Source of the DNA: Wurfbainia villosa | Taxonomy: Eukaryota; Streptophyta; Magnoliopsida; Zingiberales; Zingiberaceae | DNA: 64,000 bases | Assembly (NCBI GenBank): GCA_025175895.1 | Contig: CM046003.1 | Coordinates: 43,021,335 to 43,085,334, forward strand | Direction of reading: 5' to 3' | In this document: positions 23,300 through 37,289 of the stretch, piece by piece | How the letters are laid out: each line of letters opens with the position of its first letter | Numbering within the stretch: position 1 is the stretch's first letter | Made by a program: the position numbers and the translations under genes | The notes under the pieces: model-generated | What the model saw: the letters and a program-made list of their open reading frames with translations, nothing else | Databases searched by the model: none | Told to the model about the DNA's origin: nothing

Positions 23300-24786
23300 C
23301 ACAGCAGAAGGGGAAAGTTTGACAGGAGGGATCGTGTGAAGGCGGTAACTGCTGGGGGTCATACGGCTCGGGGACAGAGTTAAGGCTGATTGATGTGGTT
23401 TGGGACGTTTCAAAGACATGGGGGCGGTTTTTTTTTTTTTCTTTTTTCTTTTTTCTTTTACTGAATTATTGATTTTATCATTGAAAGTAAGCCCCTCAGA
23501 TTAAATCGATTCGTTGCGGCTTCATCTGTAAATTTCACAAAAAAGTACAACTAACAAATTGATCGTCTAAATTCAAATGAATCCAGCCACAAATAGTATT
23601 ATTATCTTGCCTTAAGTTATTTTCTTACAAATATTATTTCACCTCTTTACAGTTATATATATATATATAGTTTTATTTTTTATTTTTTTTAATTATGAAT
23701 TTGTGTTAAGTTGCTTATCAAGACAGTTTTGATTCATTGAAGCTTGTTGAGTAATTTTATAATTTTATTTGATAATTTTAGGTTCATTGAATTATTATAG
23801 TATTTTTTTTATCAAAATGATTAGATATATTCAAATTGTCAAATTCTACAAATGAATCGACTTCTTGAATCATTCTATATTTTCATTAGACACTATTGAA
23901 TTTTGAATATGAATTAATCCTTTATAATTTTTGCACAAGGTTAAAAAACAATCAGAGGAAATGAGATCACACAACATAAAATATTTGATGAAAAAAAAAA
24001 TCCACATGAAAGAGTTGACCACATTAGAAAACAATACAACCTAGCAAGTGAAGAAGTAAGGGAGAAGGATTCTACAAAATAGGACAAGAAAGAAGAGTAA
24101 GGAACCTAAATTTTTTAAAATATATTATTCAGTATTCAACTAGTAAAGGAAAGAGGCAGGAAACTAGAACTTTCTCAACTTGTTACAAAGAATTTGAATT
24201 CATTTAGCACTACGACAATAAAGTTATGTTATTAACCTGTCGTATGAACTTATATTGGTAAAAAAATAAATCATAAATTGAAGATATAACATGATTTAAG
24301 AGGTTTCAAGGAGGATAATAGAATACTTATTTGTGAAATTTGACAAGTACAGAACCATACAATAATTATGACTAAAATTATTACATGATCTTCTTGGACA
24401 CAAACATAACACGCGAGAGTATATATATATTGATTCTAAATAGTAAATACTCATGAAAAACACAATAAATGACTCATTTATGAAATTTGACAAATTTAAG
24501 TCCATGTAGTTTGGCTGAAATTGTTATATAATTTTTTAGGATCCAAATAACATAATTAATAATAATAACCACTCCAAGGGTTGTAGGGAACATGAAAGAG
24601 GGGTTATTTTTCAAATTTTGATAATTTAGATCTAATAGTACACAAAGTATTAGTTCAATCATGTCTTGAAATAGTGAAAAAAATTTTAGCATGTCGAATT
24701 TGACTAAATGCTTGATGAAGAAAACCTAGAGATAAAACCTCTTAATAGGTGAAAATTTTGATAGATCAAAGTTTAGAGGTAATACT
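23300..24786. other. Intergenic region 5' of nitrate reductase
   Basis: Promoter-proximal then AT-rich sequence with a T-rich run at about 23430-23460. No open frame with family resemblance. Nitrate-response sites should lie here, but I could not identify one with confidence. An LTR begins at 24787, so about 1.5 kb of unique upstream sequence remains. Confidence 0.55.
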
Positions 24787-26500
24787 TGTAGATGAATCGG
24801 TCGTCGTGCTAGAGGGGGGCGAATAATATCTTTCGCGATTTCGTCGATCACGATCATATCGTGCTTGTCTACAAAAATATTATACATAATGGAATACAAC
24901 ACAAATAGAAATAAAGACAAAATACATGCACAACACAAGAGATTTAATATGGTTCGAAACTAGGGTTCCTACTTCATGGGGCGAATTCTAATTGAGCTCT
25001 AGTGATGCACATCACCACTATCAAACTTCTTCTTCTCAGTATGACACCGGAGGTGAAAAAATCTCGTACAATAAGTGTTTACAACAATAAACAAAAAGAT
25101 ACAACTAAATATAAGGATGAAACAAAAATAAAAGTAAAGAACACTTTACAAAAACTTGATTGTATGTTTGTTAATTTGTTGATTATTTTGGATTGCTTTT
25201 GAAGGTCTGGAATACAACAGTACTTTACCTTCAAAATTGCCCCAAAAATCTTGGTTGGAATCCTTCATGAGCAGCTCCTTTATAACCTGCAGTTGGATGA
25301 TTTTGTGCCCAAAAAGCAACAGTCAACTGCTAGCTTATCTGTCGTCTCACAACGACTCCATCCACACTAAAATCTGCCTAACGGATACATCAGCAGTCGA
25401 CTGCCCTTTCCAGTAGTCGACTATTGTCCTATAGTTGACTAGCCAATCAACTATGCAAGAATATGTGGATTGCTACAGTGCCATCAGTCGACTGCTCATC
25501 CATGGCAATCGATTGCTTAAGGTCAGTCGACTGCCCATACATGACAGTCGACTTCCACAACCTCAGCCGAGCACTCGAACCTCAGTTGACTCCTCGACCA
25601 GTCGACTGGTCATAACTCTAGTCGACTGCTATGAGTCAACTAGGCTCCCGAGTGTCAAACACTCGGTCAGTCGACTGGTCAACAATCCTAGTCGATTGAT
25701 AAATATCAAACATGAAGTTTAATCCAAGTATGATCCCCTCATACTGAACACTCACCCATAGTCTAGACCTAATCCTTCTAGCTACCCCCCATCAACCTCA
25801 TGCCTCTCGGATCCCTCGAGTCCGTAACTATTCATCCTTCGCGTTAGCCTTCAGGTGCTTCCATTGACTATGTCATGCTAACTGGGTCCTTTGCCAAGGT
25901 TTATTTGGACTTATGCCACTAAGACCACATGGTTAGACTTTACACTGTCAAAACCTCACCCTTGGACTTCCTTGCCAAGATATATTGGGACTTACACTGT
26001 CAAAACCCATGCTTGGACTTTACGTCGCCAAACCTACCCTTGGACTTCCCAATTGCCAAAGTTCACTTAGACTTTATGCCGCCAAGACTATATGCTTGAA
26101 CTTATCTCGCCAAGATCATACCTTTGTACTTTACCATTGCTAAGTACCCATGACTTGGACCTTCCTTGCCAAGACTTTTCTTGGATTTTCTAATTGCCAA
26201 GACCATGCTTGGACTTTTCCATGCCAAAACCATTCTTTGACTTTCCATGCCAAGACCATGCCTGAACTTTCCATGCCAAGTATCCAAACTTGGACTTCCG
26301 AGGTTGATTGCTCAAATAATCTTCCCCAAATAATCTCCTCCATATGACTTTGGATATCCTAATCATCCACTAGTCATATGATCAATATATGATCAAACCA
26401 TATTGTCAAAAAATGATCAAAGCCATTATCAAACATCAAAACATTACTCGAGTCTCACTTAAGTTTGGTCAACATTGACCTCGGGCTTGTTGTACTAACA
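24787..26500 (-). repeat. 3' LTR of element C
   Basis: TGTAGATGAATC to TGTACTAACA (1714 bp). Left to right: a G-run motif (GCTAGAGGGGGGCGAATA, about 24809), TATA on the minus strand (about 25277-25285), a GTCGACTG cluster (25390-25690, about five exact CAGTCGACTG), then a long degenerate array of CTTGGACTT/GCCAAG units (about 25860-26290). A pyrimidine tract (complement of a polypurine tract) follows at 26501. Confidence 0.85.
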
Positions 26501-27997
26501 ATCTCCTCCTTTTTGATTTTGACAATACCTTAAAGTTAGGCTAACAATAACCCAACTTAACTCTTCTAATACCAAAGCATAGTGAAGATTTACCTAACTT
26601 AAACCTCACTTCTCCCACTTTGGTATACATCAAAAAGACTATCAAGGATTTTCAAATGTTCCATCTCCCAATGAGATCTTACATTCTCCCCCTTGGTATA
26701 ATAACATCTATGATGTCTTCACTCTTCCTGCTGATAAATCACATATAACTAAATGAGAGACAATCCATAATAAAGGTTTACCAAACCCTCACTTCTCCCT
26801 TTTGGTCAAAATTGTATCTATCATCCCTAGATAGACACACTCCCTCTTGACCATTGCACCAATAATGTCCTTAGAGAGTTCCTAAGCCTATAAGAAACTT
26901 AAACCATTGAAAATAAGGATAAAAGTGCAAACTTGAACTTTAACCTCTCTTAAAATTTGATATTCCACCATAAATAACTCTTTTAATCATTTTCAATGAT
27001 TATTTCACCATTCCAATATTTTTCAAAGCATATCCTAGGATTAGGAGACATTAGGGTAATATAAAATAGCTGATACATGGCTAAAAAAATCTTGTTCAGT
27101 AAATTAGCACCATCAGTCAATTGAAGTTAGAAATTAGTCGACTGACTTACCACCAGTCGACTTCTCCAAGTGGCAGTTGACTCGTTTCTGCAAAATGCAG
27201 AAATCAATTTCAGAAATTCATAAGTAAATATATGTAACTTGAAAATCATAAAAATTCATACGCATATTACTTACATGAAATACAATGGATAAAAAATAAT
27301 TTTAAATTAAAATACCCATTAAAATAAGTGATTGGTACAAAGTTCAAAAGCATTGAAACCTTTTAATGTTTTGCCTATCTTTATGCCAACTTGTTCAATG
27401 ATGATTGCTATCAAAAGATAGACTTCACCAAAGGTTTTCAAAATGATTTTGAAATGTTTTTAAAATCTTATTTTGAACCATGATCTATGGGCTAAATGCA
27501 TATGACTTGTACATTAGTTTTTCTCATGATTCATTAATGTCATACTATGAGTTTTGAGTTTATCTAGATGCAACATCTATGCACCTTCAACTTAACTCAT
27601 TTTTCTGACATCTCACATGTGTCTAGGGTGTATCAATATACACATGTCAATTTAATAATTTTGTGAGATATGAATTTTTGTTCTTCCTTATCTAAGGTCT
27701 TATGCATTTTATCTAGACAACTCTATTTGATTCCCTTATCATGGGACTTCAAATCATGCCATTGTCCTTAATTCAATTTTATAAACCTTAATGCATGAAT
27801 GATGATCATGGCATAGATGATAGCATAAATTAAAGCATTTGCCAATAATCATGATGTCATGACATAAAAATAAACTTAAGTACAAATATGACATTAACTT
27901 AATAATTTCATGACATTTTATATAATAAAATGAAATATGATGTCATGACATAGCATATATAAACAAAACATGACAAATAAAATATAAAGGTATAAGA
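26501..27997 (-). other. Element C 3' noncoding region, proximal part
   Basis: No genes. CTCCTCCTTTTTG at 26501 is the complement of a polypurine tract, with more copies near 26690 and 26850. A GTCGACTG cluster lies at 27110-27180. The end at 27930-27997 matches the H region 45340-45430 (GATGTCATGACAT words). The rest continues at 35486 after the long LTR insertion. Confidence 0.7.
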
Positions 27998-29377
27998 TGT
28001 AAAATACCGAAAAAAATAAATAATGCTTATTAATTAGGAAAATACCCTATGAAATTTTTCGAGAATTTTTAGAAATTTTTCTGGATTTAAACGGAAGTTT
28101 TATGGATATTTCATGGGGATAAAGCGGATAGGCTTTTGTAAAGCCTGTTTAGACTATTTGATATTAAGAAATTAATAGGTTTAAATGCTAAATGTTACTT
28201 TCTTTATTTTCTTCTCGTCGATTTCCCTTTTCACCGCGCGACCCTTCCCCTTTCTCCCGATCGCCTGCTCCTCCTTCTCTTCTCCTTCTTGATCCCTTCC
28301 TCTTTTCTGCCCAAACATCTCCGCCTCCACGCCGCTCGTCGTCGCCACGAGAGATTTGCTGCCACCCCGACGCCACAGCCTTGAAATCCCGATCCATCGA
28401 CGCCACCGCCTCCTTGCCGTGCTTTGCCGACCTAGACGACAGTGAGCGCCAGTAGCCACCCTCTTCCACTGGCCGCCATCGCTTGCCTCGTCTCAGTCGC
28501 GGTTCTGCCTCTCTCGATCTCACTCGAGCGTCGGCTGTTTTTTTCCCTCTTTATTTTGTCCGATCTGAAGGCAGCCGGTGTTGCCACCCCATCATAGTTG
28601 CAACACCATCGCTCGACATCTGGCGTCGTCACTTTGCCGGACCGATTGGTTGCTTTTCCAGATCAGCGTTGTTGTGAGTTGCCCTGGCCGATTGTCGCCG
28701 GAGTAGGTATGAATTGCTCTTCCTCAATCCTGGACGAGATCTAGGTTCTAGCTGTAGTTATTTCTCATTCTGAATTGATCGGTAGATATGGTCAGTGTTT
28801 TTTTTTCAGTCGAGCAGAATAGGGGATAGGAGGGAGTACTGCCGACGTAGCTTCCATTTGATGGTATATGCCTTGATCTCCCTCTTCCTTTCTGTCCATT
28901 ATGATTGTGGATCGATTGCTGCCATGTGAGTGTTGATGGTTGCTGAGTGTGAGATAAATCCCTTGTAAATGTTCCTAATTGTGATGCTTGAGAGTGACTA
29001 GTCTCGGTTCACAGCCGTGGAGGAGTTGTTTATTTTGTGCAGTGGGTGGCGCGGGTTGTTTTCCCTGTGTTGGCATGAAGCTAAGCTATTTTGTGACCAA
29101 GGGATTTGAGGGTGAGTTTGGTTATATGTATGCTATTGAGATGTTTGTAATGGTTTGCTTAGCTGTGGTAGAGTGAGAAAGGACTGATAGAGTGTGGTGT
29201 ATTGGTGTCAATGGTGGGTTTTCAAGAGGGGGCAGTGCAGTGTGAGCTTCTTCGGAGTAGCATCGGGATGGTGTTGATTTAGGGAAGTAGCGCAGTTGTG
29301 GTATTACAGTTGGTTAGTTAGATCTTTGTATCTAGATGAATTATGGTGGATTGATCGATATGTGAGTTGGAGATTGA

Positions 29378-32300
29378 TGATTGGGAGTTTCTAATTCGTA
29401 TTTGATAAAGGAATTGATTTAGTTATACTATTAGATTGACAGTAGAACTTAAATATATGTTGCATTCTTTAGTTGCAGGATGTTGATTCACAACAGAGAT
29501 TCGGATATGAAGATAATCAGTACGTTCTTTATAGCAGGCGGGTAATTTCCCACCATGGTCAGGTAGTTTTAATGCATACAGATTTAGATATATGATCATC
29601 TTATATGATCATGTTACCTTGACTCCGCTCTTATTTACTCTTGCGCTTGATACCTTATCTTTGGTTGTTAAACTCTATTGCTGTTATCATGTTTCACTTC
29701 ATCATGATTAGGAGTTATATATGTGATCTAAGTAACTTAGAATTTGTTTAGTTAAGTGCAAATAGTAAAGTCCGGATGACGACTTGATTGTAAATTGGGC
29801 AAAAAGGTCATCCGTGGGTAGGTAATGTCTTGAACGTAGGGTTAATTCTAATACTCTTAGGTTGCATGTTTACTATCGACCATGTATCGTGTAAATTGGT
29901 CAGGTGAATTGTAATTAGTGTGTCGCTATGGACCGGTGGTTCTAGCTTGTTATAATCAGTTAAGTACACTCTGCAGGATAGAGAGTGCGTTGATCTGATT
30001 GGTTTGACTCTCTGTAGAATAGAGTGTCTGTGGTGGATGTCTATTTGTGTGATAGAGCATTCATGTCATTTGCATGCATGCTGGCGATGTGGTCTCCCTT
30101 ATGGATGAGAGGGTCGTCAGTTATCCTGCCTCCACGGTTATTCATAGGAGGAGTAACCGGTGTGAGGGCAGAGCATTGTGGTGCCGCACTCTACCACTAT
30201 GGTGAGGAGTAATCGGTGGTAGTTGGATTTGCGTGTCGTAGTCCTGCGTGTGTGGCACTTGACCACTCATGGGTAGTGACTGTCGGTACCACGCCTCGAG
30301 GGAGTCCCCGCTAGACAAAAATCCGGCAGCATCTCCCCTGTATGGGTGACAATGCCAATCTTGCATACAAGGCCTACACGGCTACTATACATCGGTCAAC
30401 AAGACCAGAATCCAAACAACACACGCAGGTAATAAAATAGGCCTCAGGCCAACAATCAAATGATTTAACCAAAAGTATATCACATCTAAACCTACCCCTT
30501 TTGCCATCTGGGAAGGAATACTCAACCAAATCCAATCGAAATAAAATCCAAATAAAGGTCCATAAGGACACCAAATATCCATGAGTACATAAATCCAACT
30601 CCAGTCCTAAACATATCTCCTAATCAAAATATCCAAAATCATAAAACAAATAACCAATAAAACTATCACGACGAGGGGGGTTTTGCAGCTGGACTCTCCT
30701 GATAGCTTCATCCTGAAATAGATATAAAAACAACGGGGTAAGTTCAAAGAACTCAGTGGATACAGTCGATATGCAAAGTAAGATATAGCTAACAATAACG
30801 ATTATGCCAGTACAGTCTCATATATAGGGTATGCAAGAAAGAAATACAAAAGGACTGTACTTACCTAAATCTTCTACCCTGATATAGGAGCATGTTCCAT
30901 ACTAGAAGTAATAAATCATCAAACCATATACAAATATGTATCCTGTATGCATGACAATCATATGCAACATCCAAGGCAGCAATAAAAAATGCAGCAAACA
31001 CAATACAAATGTTATCCATGCAAAATGCATGCGGTGCAAATGACATGATCACCTTTGACGCCAGTCAGCCGCCTCACACGCGATGGTGAAGCTGAGTGGG
31101 TAGGGCTATGACAACTGTGTACTCTGCCATCACTGCTCCTGAGTGACTGAGTGGACAAGATGCTGTCGGAGTACACCTATCCTCCTGTCCCAAACAGAGT
31201 GGGGGAGCAAAGCTCTCATCTCCCGGTGTCGTAGACCAGAGGAGGGATCCCTGAGCGCTACCACGCTGCCTCATCGCTACCCATGAGCGGACCAGCGGAG
31301 CCTGACAGAGCAACTGCACACACCCTCGATGTACCACTAACCCATGAGTGGCAGCGTGTGCAGACCATGTAACTGGCTGCGAACTCAACTATAAAGGAAC
31401 CCCGTCCGGCCAGCATTCAATCATGCAAGATGGTGCATAATACTAAAACATGTAAATCCAACTAAAATACATATCCGAATAATATGGACAACCAATAAGT
31501 ACATATCAATGATTCGAGTAAAACAGGGAATATATAACTATAAACTGATCCAATGCATGTATCAAGTAGGCATAATAACATACTAGGCATATAAACATGA
31601 AAATTATTGTAAACTATACTAACTAGCATATCAACATAACTATATCTAAGAGATAAATCAAAATACCCGTCTGATAAAATGCCCGCAAAAAAATGAAATC
31701 GTCACGACTATGGACCTACCTCATGACCGAAACCTGCTTACAACATAACTATTATTAAGCACAAAAATGTAATCCACCGACAAATCGAATACTTAATCGA
31801 TTTCTACATAACCAATTAACCCAAAAGCTTAATAAAATCTCGATCACCTTCCTCCTAATATAACCATCTTTTCGTTCAATTACTCTAATATAATTTCTCA
31901 ACCCCTATCATCATGTGTACAACATCCAAACAAAACCTCACAGCTAACTCACCCAAAGTAGATCCATCCACAGATCAAAATTCATTCTGAATCATTCATC
32001 GCTCACTTAACATACCATTTATGGTCGTACAACCGACAACAACCCAATCACAGCCGGCCTAAACCCCAAAATCAGCCCAAATCGACCACAACTCCGGCTC
32101 ACAGCCGTGCACTGCCCACTTACAGCCGACCTTGCACGACTACCTCCAACCCTAACCGCACAACGCCCCCAAATAGACCCTCACAACCCCTCTCAGCTGG
32201 CAACCCCCCTCAATTTTACAACCCTCTCATCTTCACTGAAGGGACAAATCCACCACACCACCGATCACTCTCCCCCAAAATAGAATCCATAGAATCACTA

Positions 32301-34736
32301 AACAGAAAGGAACAAAAGGAAAACTAGGTATTTACCGGAAGCTTCAACTTCACTGGCAGCCAACCCTTACCCCCAACCCATCATGTTCGCCAGAAAAAGC
32401 CAATACCAGCCGTTGCCAAGCCACCGTCTGTTCCGGCAGAAAAATCCAAGCCCTAAAATTAGCACGTGGCGTCGACGAACGCAACGGCGAGATGAGGCGG
32501 CGGTGCTACGGTGGCTATGGATGCGTCGCGAGGGGGAAGAGGCACAGTTCTCCTGTGGTTGAGGAGGCCGGCGCATGCGGCTGTGACGGCGAGCACGCGA
32601 CGCGCTAGGGCGGTGGTGCTCGCGGGAAGCGGTGACTCGGCCGTCGACGCGTGCGGCTCAGGCGAGCAGTGGTGACGCGTGGGGTTGAGCACTATTGCGA
32701 CGCAGGGGAAGGAAAGAAAGAGGGTCACGTGGTGGTCCTAGGCTCAGGGAAGGGCGGCGACGTCGAGTCGAACGCGAGAGAAAAGGGTGCGGCGCGCGGT
32801 GAAGAAGAAACCGTCGCTTCGCGTGAGGAAGAGGCGTCGGGCGCGGCGGGGAAAAGAAAAAAGAAATAGAAAAACTTAGGTTTTTTTCTATTTAAAACTA
32901 TAGGTTAATAAAATTTATTAACCCCTGAATACTGATAAACCAAACAAGCCTTTTAAAAGCCTGTTAACTCTTTCCATATATAATATCATAAGAACTCCGT
33001 TTAAATCCAGAAAAATTCCGAATTTTTTTTCTAAAATTCCCTAAAAATCTTGAAAAATTTCTAGAATTATTTTTCTTAATTCTTTGGCCATTAAATTTAG
33101 TATTTTAGATTTTTCCATATTTAACAGTCGGAGTGGCCAACAGCAGGGACCCCCGTCGAGTAGCTTGCTCTTCACGCTTATATGCTACTCGATCATACTG
33201 CCCACTCGGCCACTCGAGAGTAGTGGTTGGTGTTGAGTTGGGACAGTTGTCATGTTGAGCCACCGAGGCCACACTGGGGTCGTGGTAGCTTTAGGGTGAG
33301 TCGACATGACCATGCATGCTGCACTACCGTAACTTATGACATTTTTACATATTGCCATATATATATATAATTGTGATTAGTATATGTATATAGACGCAGT
33401 CTATATATATATGCTTATTGTGATTCTGCATTTGATTGTAATATGCTTGTTGTATTTGGTTGTACATCATCTTCATACATGCTGATTGGGAGTTTCTAAT
33501 TCATATTTGATAAAGGAATTGGTTTAGTTATACTATTAGATTGATAGTAGAACTTAAATATATGTTGCATTCTTTGGTTGCAGGATGTTGATTCACGACA
33601 GTGATTCGAATATGAAGAAAATCAGTACGTTCTTTATAGCAGGTGGATAATTTCCTACCATGGTCAGGTAGTTTTAATGCATGCAAATTTAGATATATGA
33701 TCATGTTACCTTGACTCCGCTCTTATTTACTCTTGCGCTTGATACCTTATCTTTGGCTTTTAAACTCTATTACTGTTATCATGTTTCACTTCATCATGAT
33801 TAAGAGTTATATATGTGATGTAAGTAACCTATAATTTGTTTAGTTAAGTGCAAATAGTAAAGTCCGAATGACGACCTGATTGTAAATTGGGCAAAAAGGT
33901 CATCCGTGGGTAGGTAAAGTCTTGAACGTAGGGTTAATTCTAATACCCTTAGGTTGCAAGTTTACTACCGACCATGTATCATGTAAATTGGTCAGATGAA
34001 TTGTACTTAGTGTGTCGCTACGGACCGGTGGTCCTAGCTTGTTATAATCAGTTAAGTACTCTCTGCAGGATAGAGAGTGTGTTGATCTGATTGGTTTGAC
34101 TCTGTAGAATAGAGAGTCTGTGGTGGATGTCTATTTGTGTGACAGAGCATTCATGTCATTTGCATGTATGTTGGTGACGTGGTCTCCCTTATGGTCGAGA
34201 GGGTCGTCAATCATCCTGCCTCCACTGTTACTCATAGGAGGAGTAATCGGTGTGAGGGTAGAGCATTATGGTGCCGCACTTTACCACTATAGACGGTGGT
34301 AGTTAGATTTGCGTGCTGTAATCTTGCATGTGTGACACTCGACCACTCATGAGTAGTGACTGTCAGAGTGGCCAACACTAGGGACCCCCGTCAAGTAGCT
34401 TGCTCTTCACTCTTATATGCTACTCGATCATACTGCCCACTCGGCCACTCGAGAGTAGTTGTTGGTATTGAGTTGTGACAATTGTTATGTCGAGCCACCG
34501 AGGCCACACTGGGGTCGTGGTAGCTTTAGGGTGAGCCGGCATGACCATGCATGCTGCACTGTCGCGACTTATGACATTTTTGCATATTGCTATATATATA
34601 TATATATATATATATATGGATGATTGTGATTAGTATATGTATATAGACGCAGTCTATATATATATGCTTATTGTGATGCTGCATTTGATTGTACTATGCT
34701 TGTTGTATTTGGTTGTACATCATCTTCATACATGCT
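29378..34736 (+). repeat. 1.25 kb tandem duplication in the long LTR
   Basis: Copy 1 is 29378-30286 plus 33132-33482; copy 2 is 33483-34736. Both start TGATTGGGAGTTTCTAATTC and end CTTCATACATGCT. Copy 1 contains the inverted solo LTR, while copy 2 has the empty site (about 34357). The duplication therefore preceded that insertion. Confidence 0.85.
30287..33126 (-). mobile_element. Inverted solo LTR of the same gypsy-like family
   Basis: Flanked by GTCGG (30282-30286 and 33127-33131). On the minus strand it starts TGTTAAATATGG and ends GAGGCGTGGTA, with TA where CA is expected, probably a later mutation. It resembles the outer LTR: both carry a TTTTTCTGGATTTAAACGGA block and a CAGGGGAGATGC block near the end. 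Length is 2840 bp with no coding domains. A purine-rich, GC-rich segment lies at about 32460-32870. Confidence 0.82.
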
Positions 34737-35485
34737 ACCCGCATCACTTATATGGTTGTGTCAGATACCTGTATATTCGTTGGTTAGTCTATCGCATTCT
34801 TTGACCCGTATTTATGACGTTGTATGATTTAGAGCAGACTTCCTGTTATGTATATATATCGTGGATATGTGCTTAGGTTGGATAGGTGTAGCGTAGCAGA
34901 CTTTCAGGTATGTCTGCATTTTACATTGGTCATTTGGTTAGAAGGTATATACATGGATATGTTATCATGCTAGTGTTATCTGATGTACCTGTAGATTTTT
35001 CTGTTGAATTACATGTGATATTTGATATATACATGTTTTTCCTATTACTTGCTGAGTTTTACTCACCACCATGAACCCTGGGTTTTTCTGTCACCCAGGT
35101 AACAGATAGAAGTCTTTGTGACGGCTTGGAGCTTCGCCAGCGGTCCATTCCATCTCCATTTTTTTGAGCCTCCCGTGTACTTTGTTTTTATGTTGTGGAT
35201 TTTGTTTTATGTTGTGAACTCTATGTTGTGTCCGATGTTTTATGTACGGTTTAGTACTATGGACTTGTCAGGTGGTGTACACCTATGTGGTTTCAGATTT
35301 GTATGGTATATATGTGGTTATGGTTATGTGGTTTTATGTTTTCCACTGTGTTTGATATATATTTGCTTATTATGTTGTAGTTGTGGGTCTACGAGCCTTG
35401 TATTAACACAAGATGTTGCCACGTACAGGGGAGATGCCGTTCGTTTACTTTTCGGTACGACAGACGCTCGGGGCGTGACATAAGA

Positions 35486-35788
35486 ATACCTAGATTCAAG
35501 TCTAATTGTCACTTACTAGGATTAAACCCAATTTTGCCATAATGCATCAATTACCCGTGTGCCAAAAATCCAAAATAACACACCATTGACTCTAAAACCT
35601 AATTGTGTCAATTTTGATTGATTTTTCAAGTTTCTCAAATTTTATTGGCACATCCTAAAATATTTTAGGATAAAATCTAAATTCATTTTCATGATATCAC
35701 ATAATCTCAAAAAATGCTCTAAAGTGCCACCTTTACCATGGTTAGGTTAACTACCTATCCATTCAAGGTTGAGATACACTAAACCCAT
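35486..35788 (-). other. Element C 3' noncoding region, distal part
   Basis: Resumes element C after the duplicated TAAGA. It matches H sequence at 45490-45740, including a GTGTGCCAAAAA block, a GGCACATCCTAAAAT block and the ACCCATCTAGCGTGA block that marks the gag end. Confidence 0.7.
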
Positions 35789-37289
35789 CTAGCGTGATGG
35801 AATCATACTCCTAGGAATCCAATACCTATTGGAGCTCTTTGGATTTACTAGGTACTCACTAGGAATGACTTCCCTAAGTACCCTCCTAATAACCTTCCTA
35901 GACTTGGAAGCCTTGGTCATTGTGGTCTCACTAAGTTTAACCCTAGGGATAACTTCCTTTGTAACCTTGTCAGTGACTTTCCTTGGTTTCTTTGAAATCT
36001 TAGCCACTAGACATCTACCATGGTCATCTTTAGGGATGACTTTCCTTGTGATCTTGGTTTTTCTAGACCTATAGATGGTTCCATAGTCAAATGAAATACT
36101 ATGGTAGGAAGACATTACCTTCTTGGACATAGGCTTATAACTCAAACCTTTCTTGTCCTTAGGTAAATCTTGTCTCATAACACCTAGAGTTTGACTACTA
36201 AACCCTTTAATTGAATTTTGCGTCTTTCTAAGAGTCTGTTCTAATTTATCAAGCTTAAATCTTAAAGCTTGATTTTTTTTTTCTAATTACCCAATTTTTG
36301 AATTTTCATTCATCTATTGAGAATTGTTCTTCCTTCTAGGCATATGTCTAGATTTCTTGGGATTAATACCTAGGCTCTTCTTATCATTAGGTATAGTAGT
36401 CTTAGGATTATCCTTAGTCCTAAATTCACAAGATTTTATCCCTAAATAAAAATATTTATTATTTTTAGTATGATTTTTTATCATGAATGATTGCAAGAAA
36501 ATTATCACATGAAAATTCCTAGCATATTTCTTATCATTAATAATTTGAAGAGCATTCTTAAATGATACATTGGGGTTTACCTTAGCTCCCCTATTTGTGA
36601 GCTCCTTAACTTGTCCTTCTTGGAGTGACTTCCCTAGGACATTGACTTCGGTAATACCCCATTTGTTGGCATTTAAATCACACCATATGCTCTTTGCTCT
36701 TCCTTATCGGGGATTCAACCTCCTTTGACTTGTCCTTGACTTTAAGTGCCGGTTGAGCCTTCTTCTTGGCTAATTTAGGACATTTTCTCTTGTAGTGTTC
36801 TACTTCCCTATACTCAAAAGTACATTATATGTTTTTTATTTTTAAGAGATGTGCTTGAGTTACCCATAGGAAAAACTTAGGCTTGTTCTTCATAGCTTCT
36901 GGATGTAGAAGGTTCTTCTTGATTTTGCTACTATGCCAATCGTCTCTCCTCCCCCTCAATCCTAGAGGTAGAGGCTTCTTCAATCTCCTCTACTGACCCG
37001 GATGGTGAGCATCTCTTAACTTCCGAATCCTCAAGCTCTTGGGATGATGATGTGCTTTCTTCTTGATCTCGAGAGGATGAGCTCGATTCTTTGGATTCCT
37101 CCTCTACTTTAGCTAGTGAGAATTCTTCATGGAGCTTGTCTAGCTTACTCCATAATTCCTTAGCATCCCTAAACTCATCTAACTTTGCCAAAATATCATT
37201 AGGTAACAAATTAACTAACATTCTCGTTACCTTATTATTTATTTCAAAATATTGAATTTTTTCCTTGGTCCACTTCTTCTTCTTGAGTA
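35789..37289 (-). pseudogene. Element C gag (3' portion)
   Basis: Minus-strand frames: 37221-36931 (NLLPNDILAKLDEFRDAKELWSKL, then Ser/Glu-rich) and 36178-35789 (basic tail ending NRYWIPRSMIPSR). The middle, where H has two zinc knuckles, is frame-broken. The start is cut at 37289 by the LTR of element F. It is the capsid/nucleocapsid protein of the gag-only family shared with H. The ending just before noncoding sequence, with no protease, matches H. Confidence 0.75.

Larger units (their letters stand above)
27998..35480 (+). mobile_element. Long LTR of a gypsy-like element (solo), rearranged
   Basis: Begins TGTAAAATACCG and ends GGGGCGTGACA; TAAGA flanks both ends (27993-27997 and 35481-35485). 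No coding domains are present. After removing the inner solo LTR (30287-33126 plus its duplication) and one copy of a 1.25 kb tandem duplication, about 3.4 kb remain, a size seen for LTRs of Tekay/Del-type gypsy elements. GC-rich leader-like sequence lies at about 28200-28700. The gypsy assignment rests on LTR length and ends only. Short open frames inside have no family resemblance. Confidence 0.75.
24787..37289 (-). mobile_element. Element C: gag-only retrotransposon, interrupted
   Basis: Read from the minus strand: gag (37289-35789), 3' noncoding (35788-35486 plus 27997-26501), 3' LTR (26500-24787). No protease, integrase, RT or RNase H appears between gag and LTR, in contrast to A and D. 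The noncoding part is split by the long LTR at 27998-35480. The gag 5' part and 5' LTR are missing because element F starts at 37290. Gag and noncoding sequence match element H, so both belong to one non-autonomous family. Confidence 0.75.

Noticed and set aside
28181..28677. Frames in the GC-rich part of the long LTR
   Set aside because: Lie inside an LTR leader, open in both strands, no recognisable domain.
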